Part shown: piece by piece, positions 23,338-35,044 of the stretch
Layout: each line of letters starts with the position of its first letter
Numbering within the stretch: the stretch's first letter is position 1
Source of the DNA: Elmis aenea
Lineage: Eukaryota; Arthropoda; Insecta; Coleoptera; Elmidae
DNA length: 64,000 nt
Direction: 5' to 3'
Assembly: GCA_947652605.1 (NCBI GenBank)
Contig: OX393582.1
Coordinates: 12,424,544-12,488,543 of the forward strand
Notes under the pieces: model-generated
Told to the model about the DNA's origin: nothing
The model's database searches: none
What the model saw: only the letters and a program-made list of their open reading frames with translations
Position numbers and translations under genes: made by a program

Positions 23338-23629
23338 ATTGTAAGTGATAAAAACGTAGCGGCTACTGCAGAATTTACTTGGAGATGACGTTTAATTGTT
23401 TTCTAATTGCAAACATCACTTGTTTACGAAAACTTTGGTGAGGAAATTTTTACAAAATTAGGCATATTCCGGTTATTTATGGCGGAAAGTATATAAGACT
23501 ATAATATTTTTGAAAGGCTAAGCCAATTCTCTTTCACATAAAGTTATGGACCACTAGGGTTTCTATCTAAAAAAAATAAGGTTACTCTACTCTATATCTC
23601 GAAAGTCAATGCCGCTGATGTTTTTTTAA

Positions 23630-23986
23630 TCTATATATATAAAAATGAATGTATGTATGTATGTATGTCCTTTATGCATTCCTATACCATTCGTCCGATC
23701 GTGACCAAATTTGGCACAGACAATCTATAGGACCATGGGAAGAACATAGGCTATATAAGAATTCCCAAAAGTTCCAAAAATTCCCAAAAGAACCAAAATT
23801 CTCAAAAGATCAAAAAATCACAAAAGTTTCAAAATTCTCAATAGATACAAAAATTCTCAATAGATACAAAAATTCCCAAAAGATCCAAAATTCTCAAAAG
23901 GTCAAAAACGGCCACCAAGCGCGAGCGCGAGTAGTCTGTGATTGATAAAAAAATTCACCGAGCGAAGCCGGGTCACTACGCTAGTT
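23630..23986. mobile_element. Helentron-type non-autonomous element 1
   Basis: The left end TCTATATATATAAAAATG and right end GCCGGGTCACTACGCTAGT are the characteristic ends of Helentron/HINE (DINE-1-like) elements. Internal features are an (ATGT)n tract, the block GACCAAATTTGGCACAGA shared in kind with 41.9 kb (GACCAAATTTTGCACAG), and a degenerate minisatellite. It lies inside family A copy 3. No Rep/helicase gene. Confidence 0.85.
23760..23912 (+). repeat. Degenerate ~20-bp minisatellite in Helentron
   Basis: About seven to eight imperfect repeats of the type AATTCTCAAAAGATCCAAA. Their open reading frame (23649-23945) yields a Lys/Ser/Gln-rich periodic peptide, which reflects the repeat and not a gene. 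An adjoining GCGCGAGCGCGAG palindrome closes the array. Confidence 0.8.
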
Positions 23987-24203
23987 AATCATAAAAATCT
24001 GTATAAAAAATCCTAATAACATTTAAGTCTATTTTAATAAATAGACGTTACAGTGAATTTTCAAAAATAATGAAATTTCATTTATTGTCTATAGTGCAAA
24101 AATGTAAAGCGATATAAGAAATCTGATTACATAAAAAACAAAACCCAAGAGACCTACATCAGATTTTCGTTAAATATTACGGTCAGGTTTGGTCTATCCT
24201 GTA

Positions 24204-25013
24204 TACTTTCTAGTCTTGCGAACAAGTCTTTTTTCTACCATTTCCTTGTAAATAACTAATAAACAAAACACGTTTGGATTTCTATTAAATTTTTTTAACG
24301 TACTTCTACTTATTAACTTAAAAAGTGCTGAACAACTTTTCTTAAACAATGAAAATCTAAAAGCGATTGTGTGCCGCCGAGTGTAACGCGATGCAGTTGA
24401 CATTCCGAAAGAATAACTAAATAAATTCGTAAAACTAAAGATAAGAGCTAACTGTACAATTCACTTAGCATTTATTGACTTTAAGAAACTTCGGAAATCT
24501 CTTTAGAAGCTCCGTATTTTATACAGAATACTGTAACTTTTAAAAGTTAGCTTGTTTACACATTTGCACAATAATGGGATTTAAAATGACAAAACTTTTA
24601 AAAGAACGCTTCTGAATGCACGGGAGCGTTAAGGGCTTTGAAAAAAATGTAATTTATTCATAATTTTTGGTAGTGATTTTTTAATGAAATTTTCTTTTGA
24701 TTTATTTGTTGACACCAAGAACAAAGATTTTATCTTCATTTTTAAAACAGCGGTGTTTCACTTAGTGTCAGAATGTTGTGAGAATATTTGTTTCATTACA
24801 GTCAAAAGCTAACAATTTTTATACATGTTGTAAAGTAGTTCTATCAACATGTATTTAGTATCCCTTTTAAATCAATATATACCATTTAGCGTTTTAACCC
24901 TTTAAATGATAATTGGTCTTGATCAAATATGTGGCCTTTAACATTTACATAGTCAGAAAATTGTTTCTGGTTTTTCGTAAAGTCTTTCAGTTTATTTGCT
25001 TAAAACAGGGATG
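24204..25013. other. Gap without recognised feature
   Basis: A minus-strand frame 24403-24194 lacks a known motif. No inverted repeats were seen. Confidence 0.35.
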
Positions 25014-26030
25014 GTAAATAGGATTTGACCATAGTGCCAAAACAAGATAAAATTTAAATAAAAAAATTCCCTATGCCAGTACCTATATACAGGGTATAGA
25101 TAAGTACTTATAATAAAAGCGGAATTTTAACACAATGCATAATATCTTAAACAAGCTGTAACAATATTTATTCTACATAACGAAATCGTACAAAATAAAA
25201 AAATTAAATATTGATACAGATTTAAAACGATAAATTACCTATTTCATTTTTTGTTAGAAACCTTTTGCTTCATATTATTTAAAAGATTTTTTATATTAGG
25301 CTGGTATGTTGTTGATTGCAGGATAATACGTACTGCCAAATCTTCTTCTGTTTCTAGTCTGTGAATGTACTTGATTTAATACAGAAAAAAGGCTTCGCAA
25401 AAAGATAATAGTTAACAACGATATTTCTAATTTTTTGATAGAATAAAGGTATCTGGCATGCTATTCCATACTTCTAATATTGTGTTTTCAATGCGGCATT
25501 TTGATTCTTCATTTGTTGACAATCGATGAGGTTTCAATTCTTCGGTAAGCTTCCGCATATTAACAAATTGGTCTGCCCAAATTGAATTATATCGCAGATC
25601 AATTCTGCATTTCTAAATTTTCTAATTGCATCCACTTAAGAAAGCCATTGTCGAATTCCTGCATACCGAATAAATCACGATAATTAATAATTTTTACTAA
25701 TTCTTCGATTGTTTTAAAATCAAAAATTCTTTGTAAAAGCTGTTGTTTAATCGAACCAAGAATATTTGCAAATTCATGGGTAGAATTACACTTAGGTACT
25801 GTATTTTTTTTAAATTTGCACTTCATCCAAGAAATATTTTATTTGTGGGAAATATTCAAATTTGCCAGATCGATATCTCTAACAAAAATGCTTAATTTAA
25901 TTTCAAACCTCTTTATAAGTCCAAACATGACATCAATCGTTTTCCCACGTCCTTACAATTTTTTATTTAGAATGTTTAAATGTTATGATATCTCTGTGAA
26001 AAACTTAAATTTTGTTAGCGATTTTGTATC
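25014..26030 (-). mobile_element. hAT element, 3' part with terminus
   Basis: CAGGGATGGTAAATAGG at 25014 is the 3' terminus of a minus-strand element. The next ~80 bp match the right end of the MITE at 12836-13284 (AAGATAAAATTTAA, ATGCCAGTACCTA). Upstream on the minus strand follows a broken hAT transposase. The 5' terminus (GGCACGCGTGCC motifs in the MITE) was not found, so the copy is truncated. A TACAGGGTATAG remnant lies at about 25089. Confidence 0.75.
25245..26030 (-). pseudogene. hAT transposase relic, ZBED5/FAM200-like
   Basis: Minus-strand pieces occur in order. GKFEYFPQIKYFLDEVQ lies near 25830-25870. A 75-codon frame at 25826-25599 starts MKCKFKKNTVPKCN. Next is NMRKLTEELKPHRLSTNEES, then EVWNSMPDTF and FCEAFF. 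The last is a clean C-terminus KYIHRLETEEDLAVRIIL..QPNIKNLL, with its stop at about 25248. The order and motifs (FP.L, CEA.FS, IK....L..E.L) match the hAT family related to vertebrate ZBED5/FAM200 genes. Several frameshifts and stops interrupt it. Confidence 0.75.
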
Positions 26031-26039
26031 AGTTGTTTA

Positions 26040-27529
26040 AAATCGGTCTTATTAAAATCATGTAAAAATATTTCGTTTGATATGGCCCGGCTGAGGCTAC
26101 TTATGCCATTGCACAATAAAAATCGTATTTTTCGGTTCTTCTAATTTTCTCGAAAACTGATAAAGATATTTCCAATTTTTTTCCCGGATAATAAATGAGC
26201 ACTGAACTAAACAAGTTTTCCATAATATTTCAACCAACTCTAGCTATTATAATAAGCACAATCCTCTTGCCTAAACTAGAATATTAAACACACTGAATAT
26301 GTCAGACCGCAAACTTGTTAATCCACCACTGCGTCAACTTACATTTATTTGAAAACTTGAGAATTAAAAAAATACTTTTGCAAGCTTAACATATACAATT
26401 CGCAAGCAAAGACAGACATGAGTTAATAACTATAAACACATTATGAAAACAAGCGACTCAGTCACTGCACATTTATTTGAAGTTTTGGTCTAGCACGATG
26501 ATAAAATATTTCTTAAGGTTATATATCGGAATCAAAGCGTCTGATTTTTTGAAAGGAATTTATTTTTTATGCTATAACAACAAGAATCAAACGTCGCTGG
26601 GGAGATGCAAAGCCATGAAGAGGGGTCAAGTTAATATCGACCCAACTGTTTTATATGTAATGAAACTGACGGCATGTAATGAGAATTTCGAACGCTTCTG
26701 TGTGATAAGTTTCTTGCGATACATATTATTTTGTTTTGTCCGTGTATAGATAATATAATGATAAAATGATTGAATGTTTCGCGACAAAAGCGGACGTTGT
26801 ATTATATAAAATGTAATTCATGAATATATCCATTAGTGTTCCGGGAAGTTTAATCAGCGTTTTTGCAATTAAAATTCTAAAAGCTTAATGGAGTTTTATA
26901 TGTACGTCGTTTTATTTTGCATGGATAATCAGTTTTATGATTAGATTTTATGTTTGTGTGATTAACAACGGCTGAAAATTTAAAACGTAGCGCAACGTAC
27001 AGTGTACTTCAAAATATTTGGCGCTATCGATTCCGCATACGCTAGCTTCCAAATAGTGCAAAAATATATATTATGTAGTGTAGGATGTTCCAATTTTGTT
27101 TTTTCACGCTTTTGCGACAGTTGTGCATGTTGAAAATTGGTTTTTGGTTTCGCAAACGCGTCTTGTTTGATTAAGATTTTTTAAAAACCTTGTGGAAAGA
27201 CCAAGACAATACTATGGAACTAATCAGAAAGGTGTACCTAATCAAAATAGGAACAGTTGCCAAAACAAGATTTCAACAAAGATATTCCAAATTTGACAAT
27301 CAAAATGCCCATCTAGCTTATTTTAAAAGTAGCGAAGTTGAGTAATTACGTAGTCTAACAATAATATTTAAATCGAAAAGAAACCTGCCGAAGTCCTTAA
27401 CCAAGACGTTATTAACGAATATTCGTCTTTTTTGGACTATTACCAAATTTACTTAACGAGATTCATGTTGGATTTTTGCGTTAAAGGTTGTACTAAAAAG
27501 TTTAAATAATACAGTGATGAGATACACTA
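26040..27529. other. Gap without recognised element
   Basis: A 90-codon plus-strand frame at 26477-26749 has no recognisable domain or codon-bias support. The stretch is free of visible repeats and may be old unique sequence. Confidence 0.35.
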
Positions 27530-29922
27530 TTTAGTATGGACCAAATTGGAATGTTTTACGAGCTATCTCGGTTACTCTAATAGTAAGCAAAATTCTGATA
27601 TCGATCTCTTGGGCAAATTTTTTGAGGAAAGAACTTCCATGTAATCAGCTTTTTAGGTTGCTTTCCATTTTGGCACTACAGACCAGAAATTAAATTTCAA
27701 TATTTTTGAAAATTTATTATAACTTCTTTATTTATTAAAATAAAACAAAATGTCATCAAGAAATTCTTATGCTTTATTTAAAACAAAATTAACATATTTT
27801 TAGCGCCCTTGGCTTTCGAGATTTGAATTAAACTTGTACTTTTTTTTAAATAAATACCCTAATTCGCCATGACTTTATATCAGAGATTTTTTTTTAGCTT
27901 TTCAAAAATATATACCTAGTTGTACAGTGTGGTCTATTTTCGATGCCCATACAGGGTATCTCGATTATTATCAGAGATAGAAAAAAAGTAAATACAAAAA
28001 CTCGATTTATTTTTTCGAGAGAAATTTATTGCCGTAAACAGATTTTTAATATCTTTTTTAATTTTCGAAATATAGCCAAAAACCAATTTTTGGCACTTTT
28101 CAAAAATGTTAAATATCTCGTTTAAACGAGAAGATAGAAAAAAACTTTAAAAACATTTTTCGCATGATTTTTTGTGCTTAATAAGATAGCGATGTTCAAT
28201 TGTTTTTTACTCATATTAATGCCGATATATTACACCTAACTTTCTTATTTTAAATGGCAACCATAGGCAAATTATATATTTTTGAAAAGCGCAAAAAATA
28301 AGCTTTCGATTCATGTCAAAGCCAACTATGGTTGTAATTTAAAATAAGAAAGTTAGGTGTAATATATCAATATTTGTATGAGTAAAAAAAAATTGAACAT
28401 CGCCATCTTATTAAGGACAAAAAACCATGCAAAAAATGTCTTTAAAGTTTTTTTCTATCTTCTCGTTTAAACGAGATATTTAACATTTTTGAAAAGAGCC
28501 AAAAATGGTGTTGGCTTAATTTCGAGTATCAAAAAAAAACATCAAAAATGTTAAATATCTCGCTTAAACGAAAAGATAGAGAAAAACTTTAAAGACATTT
28601 TTTGCATGGTTTTTTGTCCTTAATAAGATGGCGATGTTCAATTTTTTTTTACTCATACAAATATTGATATATTACACCTAACTTTCTTATTTTAAATGAC
28701 AACCATAGTTGGCTTTGACATGAATCGAAAGCTTATTTTTTGCGTTTTTCAAAAATATATAATTTCCCTATGGTTGCCATTTAAAATAAGAAAGTTAGGT
28801 GCAATATATCGGCATTGATATAAGTAAAAAACAATTGAACATCGCTATCTTATTAAGCACAAAAAATCATGCGAAAAATGTCTTTAAAGTTTTTTTCTAT
28901 CTTCTCGTTTAAACGAGATATTTAACATTTTTGAAAAGTGCCAAAAATCGGTTTTTGGCTATATTTCGAAAATTAAAAAAGATATTAAAAATCTGTTTAT
29001 GGCAATAAATTTCTCTCGAAAAAATAAATCAAGTTTATGTATTTAGTTTTTTTCTATCTCTGATAATAACCGAGATACCCTGTATGGGCATCGAAAATAG
29101 ACCACCCTGTACATATTTGTTGCAAAAAATTAACGACATATGGCTAACTTTGTAAAAATATCCTAATCGAAGTTTGCGTTGATTTTGTAAACAAGTGATG
29201 TTTGCAATTATTAAACAATTAAACGTCATATTCAAGTAAATGTTCAGCTTTTAAGCAAATCCGCGTTTTTTTTTGTATTTTATAACCGTTTATTGTGATA
29301 TTGTAAGCATAGCTAAATTTGAACACTTTTTTAGTTTAATATGTTAGAATATTACTTTGTAAGTGATAAAAACTAGCGGCTGCTGCAGAATTTACTTGAA
29401 AGTAACGTTTAGTTGTTTAATAATTGCAAGCATCACTTGTTTATGAAATCATGGCAAACTTTGATAAGGTAATTTTTACAAAATCAGCTATATCATGCTT
29501 ATTTGTTGCAACAAATATATAAAACTATATATTTTTGAAAAGCTAAAAAAATCTTTTTTTTATAAGAAGTCACGGCCAACTAGGGTTTCTATTTAAAAAA
29601 TATAATTTTACTTCATATCTTGAAAGTCAAAGTCGCTAAAAAAAATTACTTAGATTTCTTTTTAAATTAAGTATACAAGTTTGTATACAAAACCTATATA
29701 ACGTTTTGTTCTTTTTTAATAAATAAAGAAGTTGTAGCAAATTTTCAAAAATTATTAAATCTAATATTTTGTCTACAGTCCAAAATGAAAAACAATATAA
29801 AAAATCTGATTACATGGGCGTTCTTTTCCCAAAAAAATTGTCCAAGAGACCGGTTTCAGATTTTCGCTAACTAGGTATATTACGGTAACTGAGATAACAC
29901 TTAAAATATTCGAACTTAATAG
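27530..29922. mobile_element. Family A foldback, copy 4 (hosts family G)
   Basis: The degenerate left end GTATGGACCAAATTGGAATG begins near 27535 and the right end lies near ACTTAAAATATTCGAACTTA at about 29920. It has the same arms as copies 1 and 3 (TTTTGGCACTACAGACC, CGTTTAGTTGTTTAATAATT). Family G (27923-29111) is inserted within the sequence GTTG..TTGTTGCAAAAAATTA, doubling the length. Confidence 0.8.
27923..29111. mobile_element. Family G element, four-fold palindrome
   Basis: Ends are TACAGTGTGGTCTATTTTCG and the inverse of TACAGGGTGGTCTATTTTCG; the next block on both sides is ATGCCCATACAGGGTATCTC. Beyond the overall inverted symmetry (arms about 590 bp), each arm is itself internally palindromic, giving four copies of one module in +/-/+/- order. 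The palindrome TCTCGTTTAAACGAGA marks the modules at 28116, 28461, 28558 (degenerate) and 28903. No coding frame survives scrutiny. Confidence 0.88.
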
Positions 29923-32290
29923 GCTATTACTGAAATAATTTTAAAATTTCGATTTTTCATTACAAGAGTAACCACAAAGTGGCAAATGTTGGATGTGTTA
30001 ATTGTAGCTTTTTAGCAACCGAACTAGTTTAATGCTAATCGTGGCTATTAATTGATTTAAAATAGGTTTAATAATATAACAAAGTGATGGTCAGTCTTGT
30101 TTTTGAATGTGGTTTGTTAAGGGACATGTCTGTATTTCTTAAAATTTTATTAAATTAATTGGTAATTATAATAAATAAAATAAGTAAAAACGATATGATT
30201 GTTGTCAAATTATGTACAAAATGGAAATAGGATAGATATATGGATTGCAATTCAATCGGTTATAGTTTTATCTGTTAGAAAAACAAAATTCACATATAGT
30301 TGTCACTATTAAAGAAGATGTATTCTATGTTTTTGTGATTTAAATAAAATACTAGATAACAGCTTTGTTATGTTACTGATAGATGTTCATAAAATTGTGT
30401 ATTGTAATTAGGACAAACCCATTTAAGTTTTTTATAAATAAAATTTCTTGACTTTTCGCTGTAACATTGTTGATGGATGATAATTTGTATTCTCGAAACA
30501 AATTTGCTGATGTAAGAGGAATTCCTGTTGGTCTCCCGGAAAATGCGGTTTATTGTAGATTTCACGTTACATTAATTTTTAAGCAGTTTCCGAGCCCGAA
30601 GCACTAACTCAGTACATTTCCAGGTCTGTAAATATTTATTACTTCAGATTATATTATTAAGAGCAATTATATTTCAAAACAGATAACAATTTTACTTGCA
30701 ACTTGTTTGTTTTCATTATTTGCGTTAATCAAATATGACGAGGGCAAAACATAACCGCATTCGTTTAATAAATTTTCATAATGAAGGGACGAATATTTCA
30801 GAACTTTTTGACGCCGAAACCTTCCAACACGTTGTTAAATATTTTATAAGCCCTAATACAAAATTCCAGCTATTAACACAAACACCTATGAAGGGTTTAA
30901 GGGATGTAATTAATATTTTCATAACGGCAACCTTAGGGATAAACATTAAATCCCCAGATAAATGGAGAGCCGGAAGTATCAAACCAACAGGAAATAAGAT
31001 ATAGCTTTCTACTTTTGCTTTTTGGAAGTTGGTTATATCTGGCGACTTGCTAGATTACGTTCAACAATGAAGTGAAAAATATCATACATAAAATATTGGC
31101 TTGAACGGACGAAAATGCGTTCATAAAATAAACATTTTCAGCACAATTTGAAATTCTATTCCTGAAAAGGTAAAATATGAGATATAGTGACACATTTTAT
31201 GGAAAAAATATGCTATCATCGGAGTTGACTTTAGTTTTGATACAAACAAAGAAAAACTTCCTTTTATTGATGATATTTTACCACAAATTTTCTGTAACCT
31301 ATCTAAGACCAAGTGTAGAAATATTAATAGTAAAATTATTATCCTTGATTATTTACTCAAGAATACTATTTAACTGCAAAAATACTATTCTTTAGTAAAT
31401 AATTAAGGATAATAAATTTACTATCAATATTATTTGTTAATAAGAACAAATAAAATAAGTTTCAAACTTTAAACTATTAGATATTATGTGCTTTGCTACA
31501 AACAGCCGCATCTCAACACTCTAGGAATGGAGAGTAAAACTTTTGTTCTTTATTATTGTGTCCAATTTTATCACAATGCATGTCTAGTTGTTGTCCATTT
31601 GTGAAGGGCGACCTCAGTCAAAGTTGAATGTTTTCTTGCTCTGCTTATTTCGTCATTGATTTATTTTATCCTGTTTCATTTATTTTCGTTAGTAGATTTA
31701 CTGTTATAACATTACATGTACAGTAAATAGATGTAATATTGTTTACATTTTGCAGTCTAATAAACCTTCTCGCCTTCCTCATATTATTAATAAAAAGGTC
31801 ACAATTATATTTTTTAAGTCTTAATCGCAAATAAACAATACATTTTAAACTTTGCAAAACGGCCCATCACCAACAGAATTATTTTTAACACTTCCCTTAA
31901 AGCATTATCAATTATTTACATACAAGGAATCAAGTTTGTTAAGTATCAACAATAAAATTTTTATACAGTAACCAATTGTTGGTCATAAACAATGAATTTT
32001 TAACCATTTTTTTTTGTACAAGTTGCCTCCAGATCCTTAACTTCCAAAATGAAACCGATCTATTATGATAACCTGAACATGAATAATGAATAATGAAAAT
32101 AAATCTTATTAATTGCACAATAAACTCATTAAAACAAATTGATTCTAAACTTGGGTGATTGATTTTAAAATATACACATTGGACTGATTCTTAAGAGCCA
32201 TTACATTTTTTATTTTTTAAGTTTATGTGTCGTCTTTCAATTTTGAACTATAGAAATACCCGTGACTGTAAAATTTCAGGTCATTTGACA
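29923..32290. other. Gap with unclassified open frames
   Basis: The plus-strand frame 30735-31004 (89 codons) and minus-strand frames 30565-30368 and 31312-31121 have no motif I recognise. The first opens with a basic stretch and could be an exon of an unknown gene or chance. A hairpin at 31321-31430 is listed separately. Nothing else was seen. Confidence 0.3.
31321..31430. repeat. Long AT-rich hairpin
   Basis: Arms of about 50 bp (31321-31371 and 31379-31430) are nearly perfect inverses, sharing TTATCCTTGATTATTTACT-type sequence around a loop of about 7 bp. No flanking TIR or target duplication is obvious. It could be a tiny MITE or an RNA hairpin. Confidence 0.7.
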
Positions 32291-32822
32291 CCTGTTGTTT
32301 TTTTTTATCAGAACTTTTTGAAGTCTTAAAATTTTGCAATTAAAAAATTTTTCTTTAAAGGCGTACTTTATTTACAATTTTTTTAATTCCTTAACTTTTT
32401 CTGCAAAACCTACAGTTTTTGAGCAAAATAATAAATGAGTCAACAAGAACCTTTAAATATTCTAAAATAAAACGATTCATTTTGGTGGTTACTGGTGACA
32501 ATAATTGTTTGTTTATGTTCATATTGGGTAATTGGGTAGAACTGACAGGTGTTATCATGTTGTCCAAGCTTCAAAATGAATTACACCCGCCAATTCTACC
32601 CAATGTGAACATAAACAAACCATGGTAACCACCAAAATGAATAGTTTTATTTCAGAATATTAATTGGTTCATGTTCACCCATTTAATTTTTTACTCAAAA
32701 ACTGTAGGTTATGCAGGAAAAGTTAAAGAATAAAAAGAGTTTTTAAATGAACCAAGCTATCAATGGAGCTTTTTTAAAGTGCAAAATTTTGATCCTCCAA
32801 GTTCTGATAAAAAACCAACAGG
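32291..32822. mobile_element. Family H foldback
   Basis: Inverted arms of about 240 bp. The left begins CCTGTTGTTTTTTTTTATCA and the right ends with its inverse ending ACCAACAGG. Inner shared blocks are TGGTGGTTACTGGTGACA / GGTAACCACC, GTTTGTTTATGTTCA and AATTGGGTAGAA. The loop is about 40 bp. The frame 32419-32628 is inside the arm. It may be the core of a larger element whose outer end (AAACACTCTGTAC) is near 33090. Confidence 0.75.
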
Positions 32823-32939
32823 AATTGCCCTTTTCAGCCTCTTGGAAAGGTGGTAGACGAATAAAAATGTATCTATGGGAAACCTTTTAATAAGTTGAAA
32901 ACATCTACCAAATATCATTTTCCCACATTTATCCAAATT

Positions 32940-33100
32940 TGAGAATTAAAATTAAAACCTAATTTTTCCGCTCCTCTTTAGGGGGGTGTCTCCGAAAAGA
33001 GACGTCTAAGGAAAAAATATTAGATAGAAGTCTCCCCCTTGATTTTCGATAAGGAATCACCTACACATTTTTTTCGCAATATTTAAGAAACACTCTGTAC
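32940..33100. repeat. Possible TACAGGGTGTTTC-type element end
   Basis: AAGAAACACTCTGTAC at about 33084-33099 is the inverse of a TACAGAGTGTTTC terminus. The upstream GGGGGGTGTCTCCG and AGACGTC..AGTCTCCCCCTTGA stretches form a weak internal inverted repeat. No left partner was identified. Confidence 0.4.
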
Positions 33101-33187
33101 ATATTGAAATAATTAACGGAAAACGCAAACCAATTTCTACAGTCTACATTTAAGTGTCCTTTATAAAATTTCATGCTAAACGCTACG

Positions 33188-33660
33188 TACAGGGTGGGCA
33201 AATTTCGATGTTTTCATAGGGAATCTCGATAACTATAAGAGGTATCAAAAAACGGACCGCGCATCCTCGATCTCTTTTTTCGAGAAAAAGTTAGTGGTGA
33301 AAACCAAAATTGGTTATTGTCTTTTGTTTTCGAGTTATCGCCGATAAGTCGATTTTTCGACTTTTCGTTTTATGACTATATCTCGCTTGTTTATGAAAAT
33401 AAACAAAAATAATTTTGACGTTCTACAGGCACTTTTTTGATAAGAATGCAGTGGCGTAGACAATTTTTCAAAAAAAAATCCGAAATTCGAGTTGTGACAT
33501 AAAGTTGTATTTTTTTTAAATGGAACCTATAGTTGGCTATGACTTATTTAAATTCCTTATTTTTTTGCCATTTCAAATATATAAGGGTTGATGTAGTTAT
33601 TTTTTATAATACGCAAGTTACGAAGGTTTTTTAGTTTTTTTTAAACAAAATTATAGTAGT
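33188..33660 (+). mobile_element. Family E TACAGGG-type element, copy 2
   Basis: Begins TACGTACAGGGTGGGCAAAT (terminal TACAGGG at 33188) and aligns with 2030-2366 through TATAGTTGGCTATGAC, then continues into AT-rich sequence. The left half is better preserved than copy 1. No right end was found. Non-coding. Confidence 0.75.
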
Positions 33661-34902
33661 CAAATTCGAAAAATTTTCATACATTATCAAAAGCCTGGCT
33701 AATGCCAATCAGGCATATATAGGAAACTTTGTAAAATTAGAGATTTTTTCATAATTTATTTCATGACAAATATGCCATTTTTACAACCTATTTCTTATTT
33801 AAATCCTTATTCGTTGCCGCGATTGTATAATTTCGATTAGTTTGTTTGCGATTATTTTTGTGTTTAACTTAAACTTTGTTTATTTCCCTATAATTTTGTG
33901 GACATTAAATTTGGCAAGTACAATCTTCATCGTTCTGTAGCCCATAGTCAACTTAACTTAATTTAGACTGATATTACTTTACATAAGCTTTTTTTATCTT
34001 TTTAATTATACGATAATTAGCAAGAATTAAACTGAATTTAAGTTGTAAACGCAACACACGTTTGCGGCTAGGCCGTGCCTAATATTTTATTTGCATTTTA
34101 ATTAACAGCCGAGTCTCGTAATGGAATTTAATGCGACAAAGAGATTTTCGCACAAGGAAACCCTAAGCTGATATAATCTGCTTAATTATTTGTTTCAAAG
34201 CGATATAAAACGGAAAATGCAGAGCCCAAAAACGTCAGATCTGTATACACATAAAAGTTTAAATAACTTCTTGAACTTTCAGTAAATAGTTCAAAGTGAA
34301 ATTTATTTGGGCCTAAATACTCTTTACGGACCAGTTACGTTTTGTATGACATGGACGGGTAAAGGTCAAACAGAAGTTTAAAATGATTAATAGCTTTTAG
34401 ACGAGATGGTTCAATCTATTTGAAGTTACAAACTAATTAGAAAATCGTGGATGTGTCCGATGGAGATTGTTAGTAAATTTACAATACAATTTAGTAGCAA
34501 ATTAAAGTAAGAGCCAGACTTAAAATTAATTGTTTTCCTGCTGCACTTTTTTTATCATCTTTAATGAAGTCCTTCTTGCAGACAATAAAGCCACACAATT
34601 TGTAAGTGCTTAGTGTGCAAACAATTAATACATTTTATGCACTACTTTATTCGCATTTAGCCAATTCGAATTCCATTTACTAGATTTGTAAATGCTACAT
34701 AATAGTAGTCTGTTCATATTTATTTAATCTGCTTTTAAATGTAGCTTATACATAAGCCATCAGTTTTATTTTGAATACACAGATAGATCAGATTTTAGTA
34801 ATAAACTTTGTAAATTGTTGTTATAAAAAAAAAATTGTAATTGAAAAAACTATTTAACTTTACTTTTATGATCATGGAACACAGATATAGTATCCTAATT
34901 TT
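33661..34902. other. Gap without recognised feature
   Basis: No coding frame of note, no element ends, and moderately low repeat content by eye. It may be unique DNA. Confidence 0.4.
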
Positions 34903-34940
34903 TTAACCCATTAATTTCCAGTGTCGTATTTATACGACGG
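34903..34940 (+). mobile_element. Lone piggyBac-like end with palindrome
   Basis: TTAACCCATTAATTTCCAG is followed by the near-palindrome GTCGTATTTATACGAC (34923-34938). The layout (TTAA, then CCC.TT.., then a 16-20 bp palindrome) is that of the two piggyBac-like elements at 59.8 and 61.1 kb, but the palindrome sequence differs. No matching GGGTTAA end was seen downstream. Confidence 0.5.
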
Positions 34941-35044
34941 TTTAAAAAAACATTTATTTAAATTGTCTTAGAATGTTGTTTAACATAAAGAATATAATTT
35001 TTAAACATTAGCAATGTAGAAATAATTCTTTTAGTTCATTTAAA

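Larger units (their letters stand above)
21534..24203. mobile_element. Family A foldback, copy 3 (multiply interrupted)
   Basis: The left end TACAGGGTGGACCAAATTCG has the best-preserved A terminus in the window; the right end is GGTCTATCCTGTA at 24203. It is about 2.67 kb instead of 1.2 kb because it hosts three insertions: a GC-rich segment at 21735-21870, a hAT relic at 22209-23337 and a Helentron at 23630-23986. Each interruption can be seen by comparison with copies 1 and 4. Confidence 0.85.

Noticed and set aside
26477..26749. 90-codon frame as a host gene
   Set aside because: No motif, no splice context and no similarity I can recognise.
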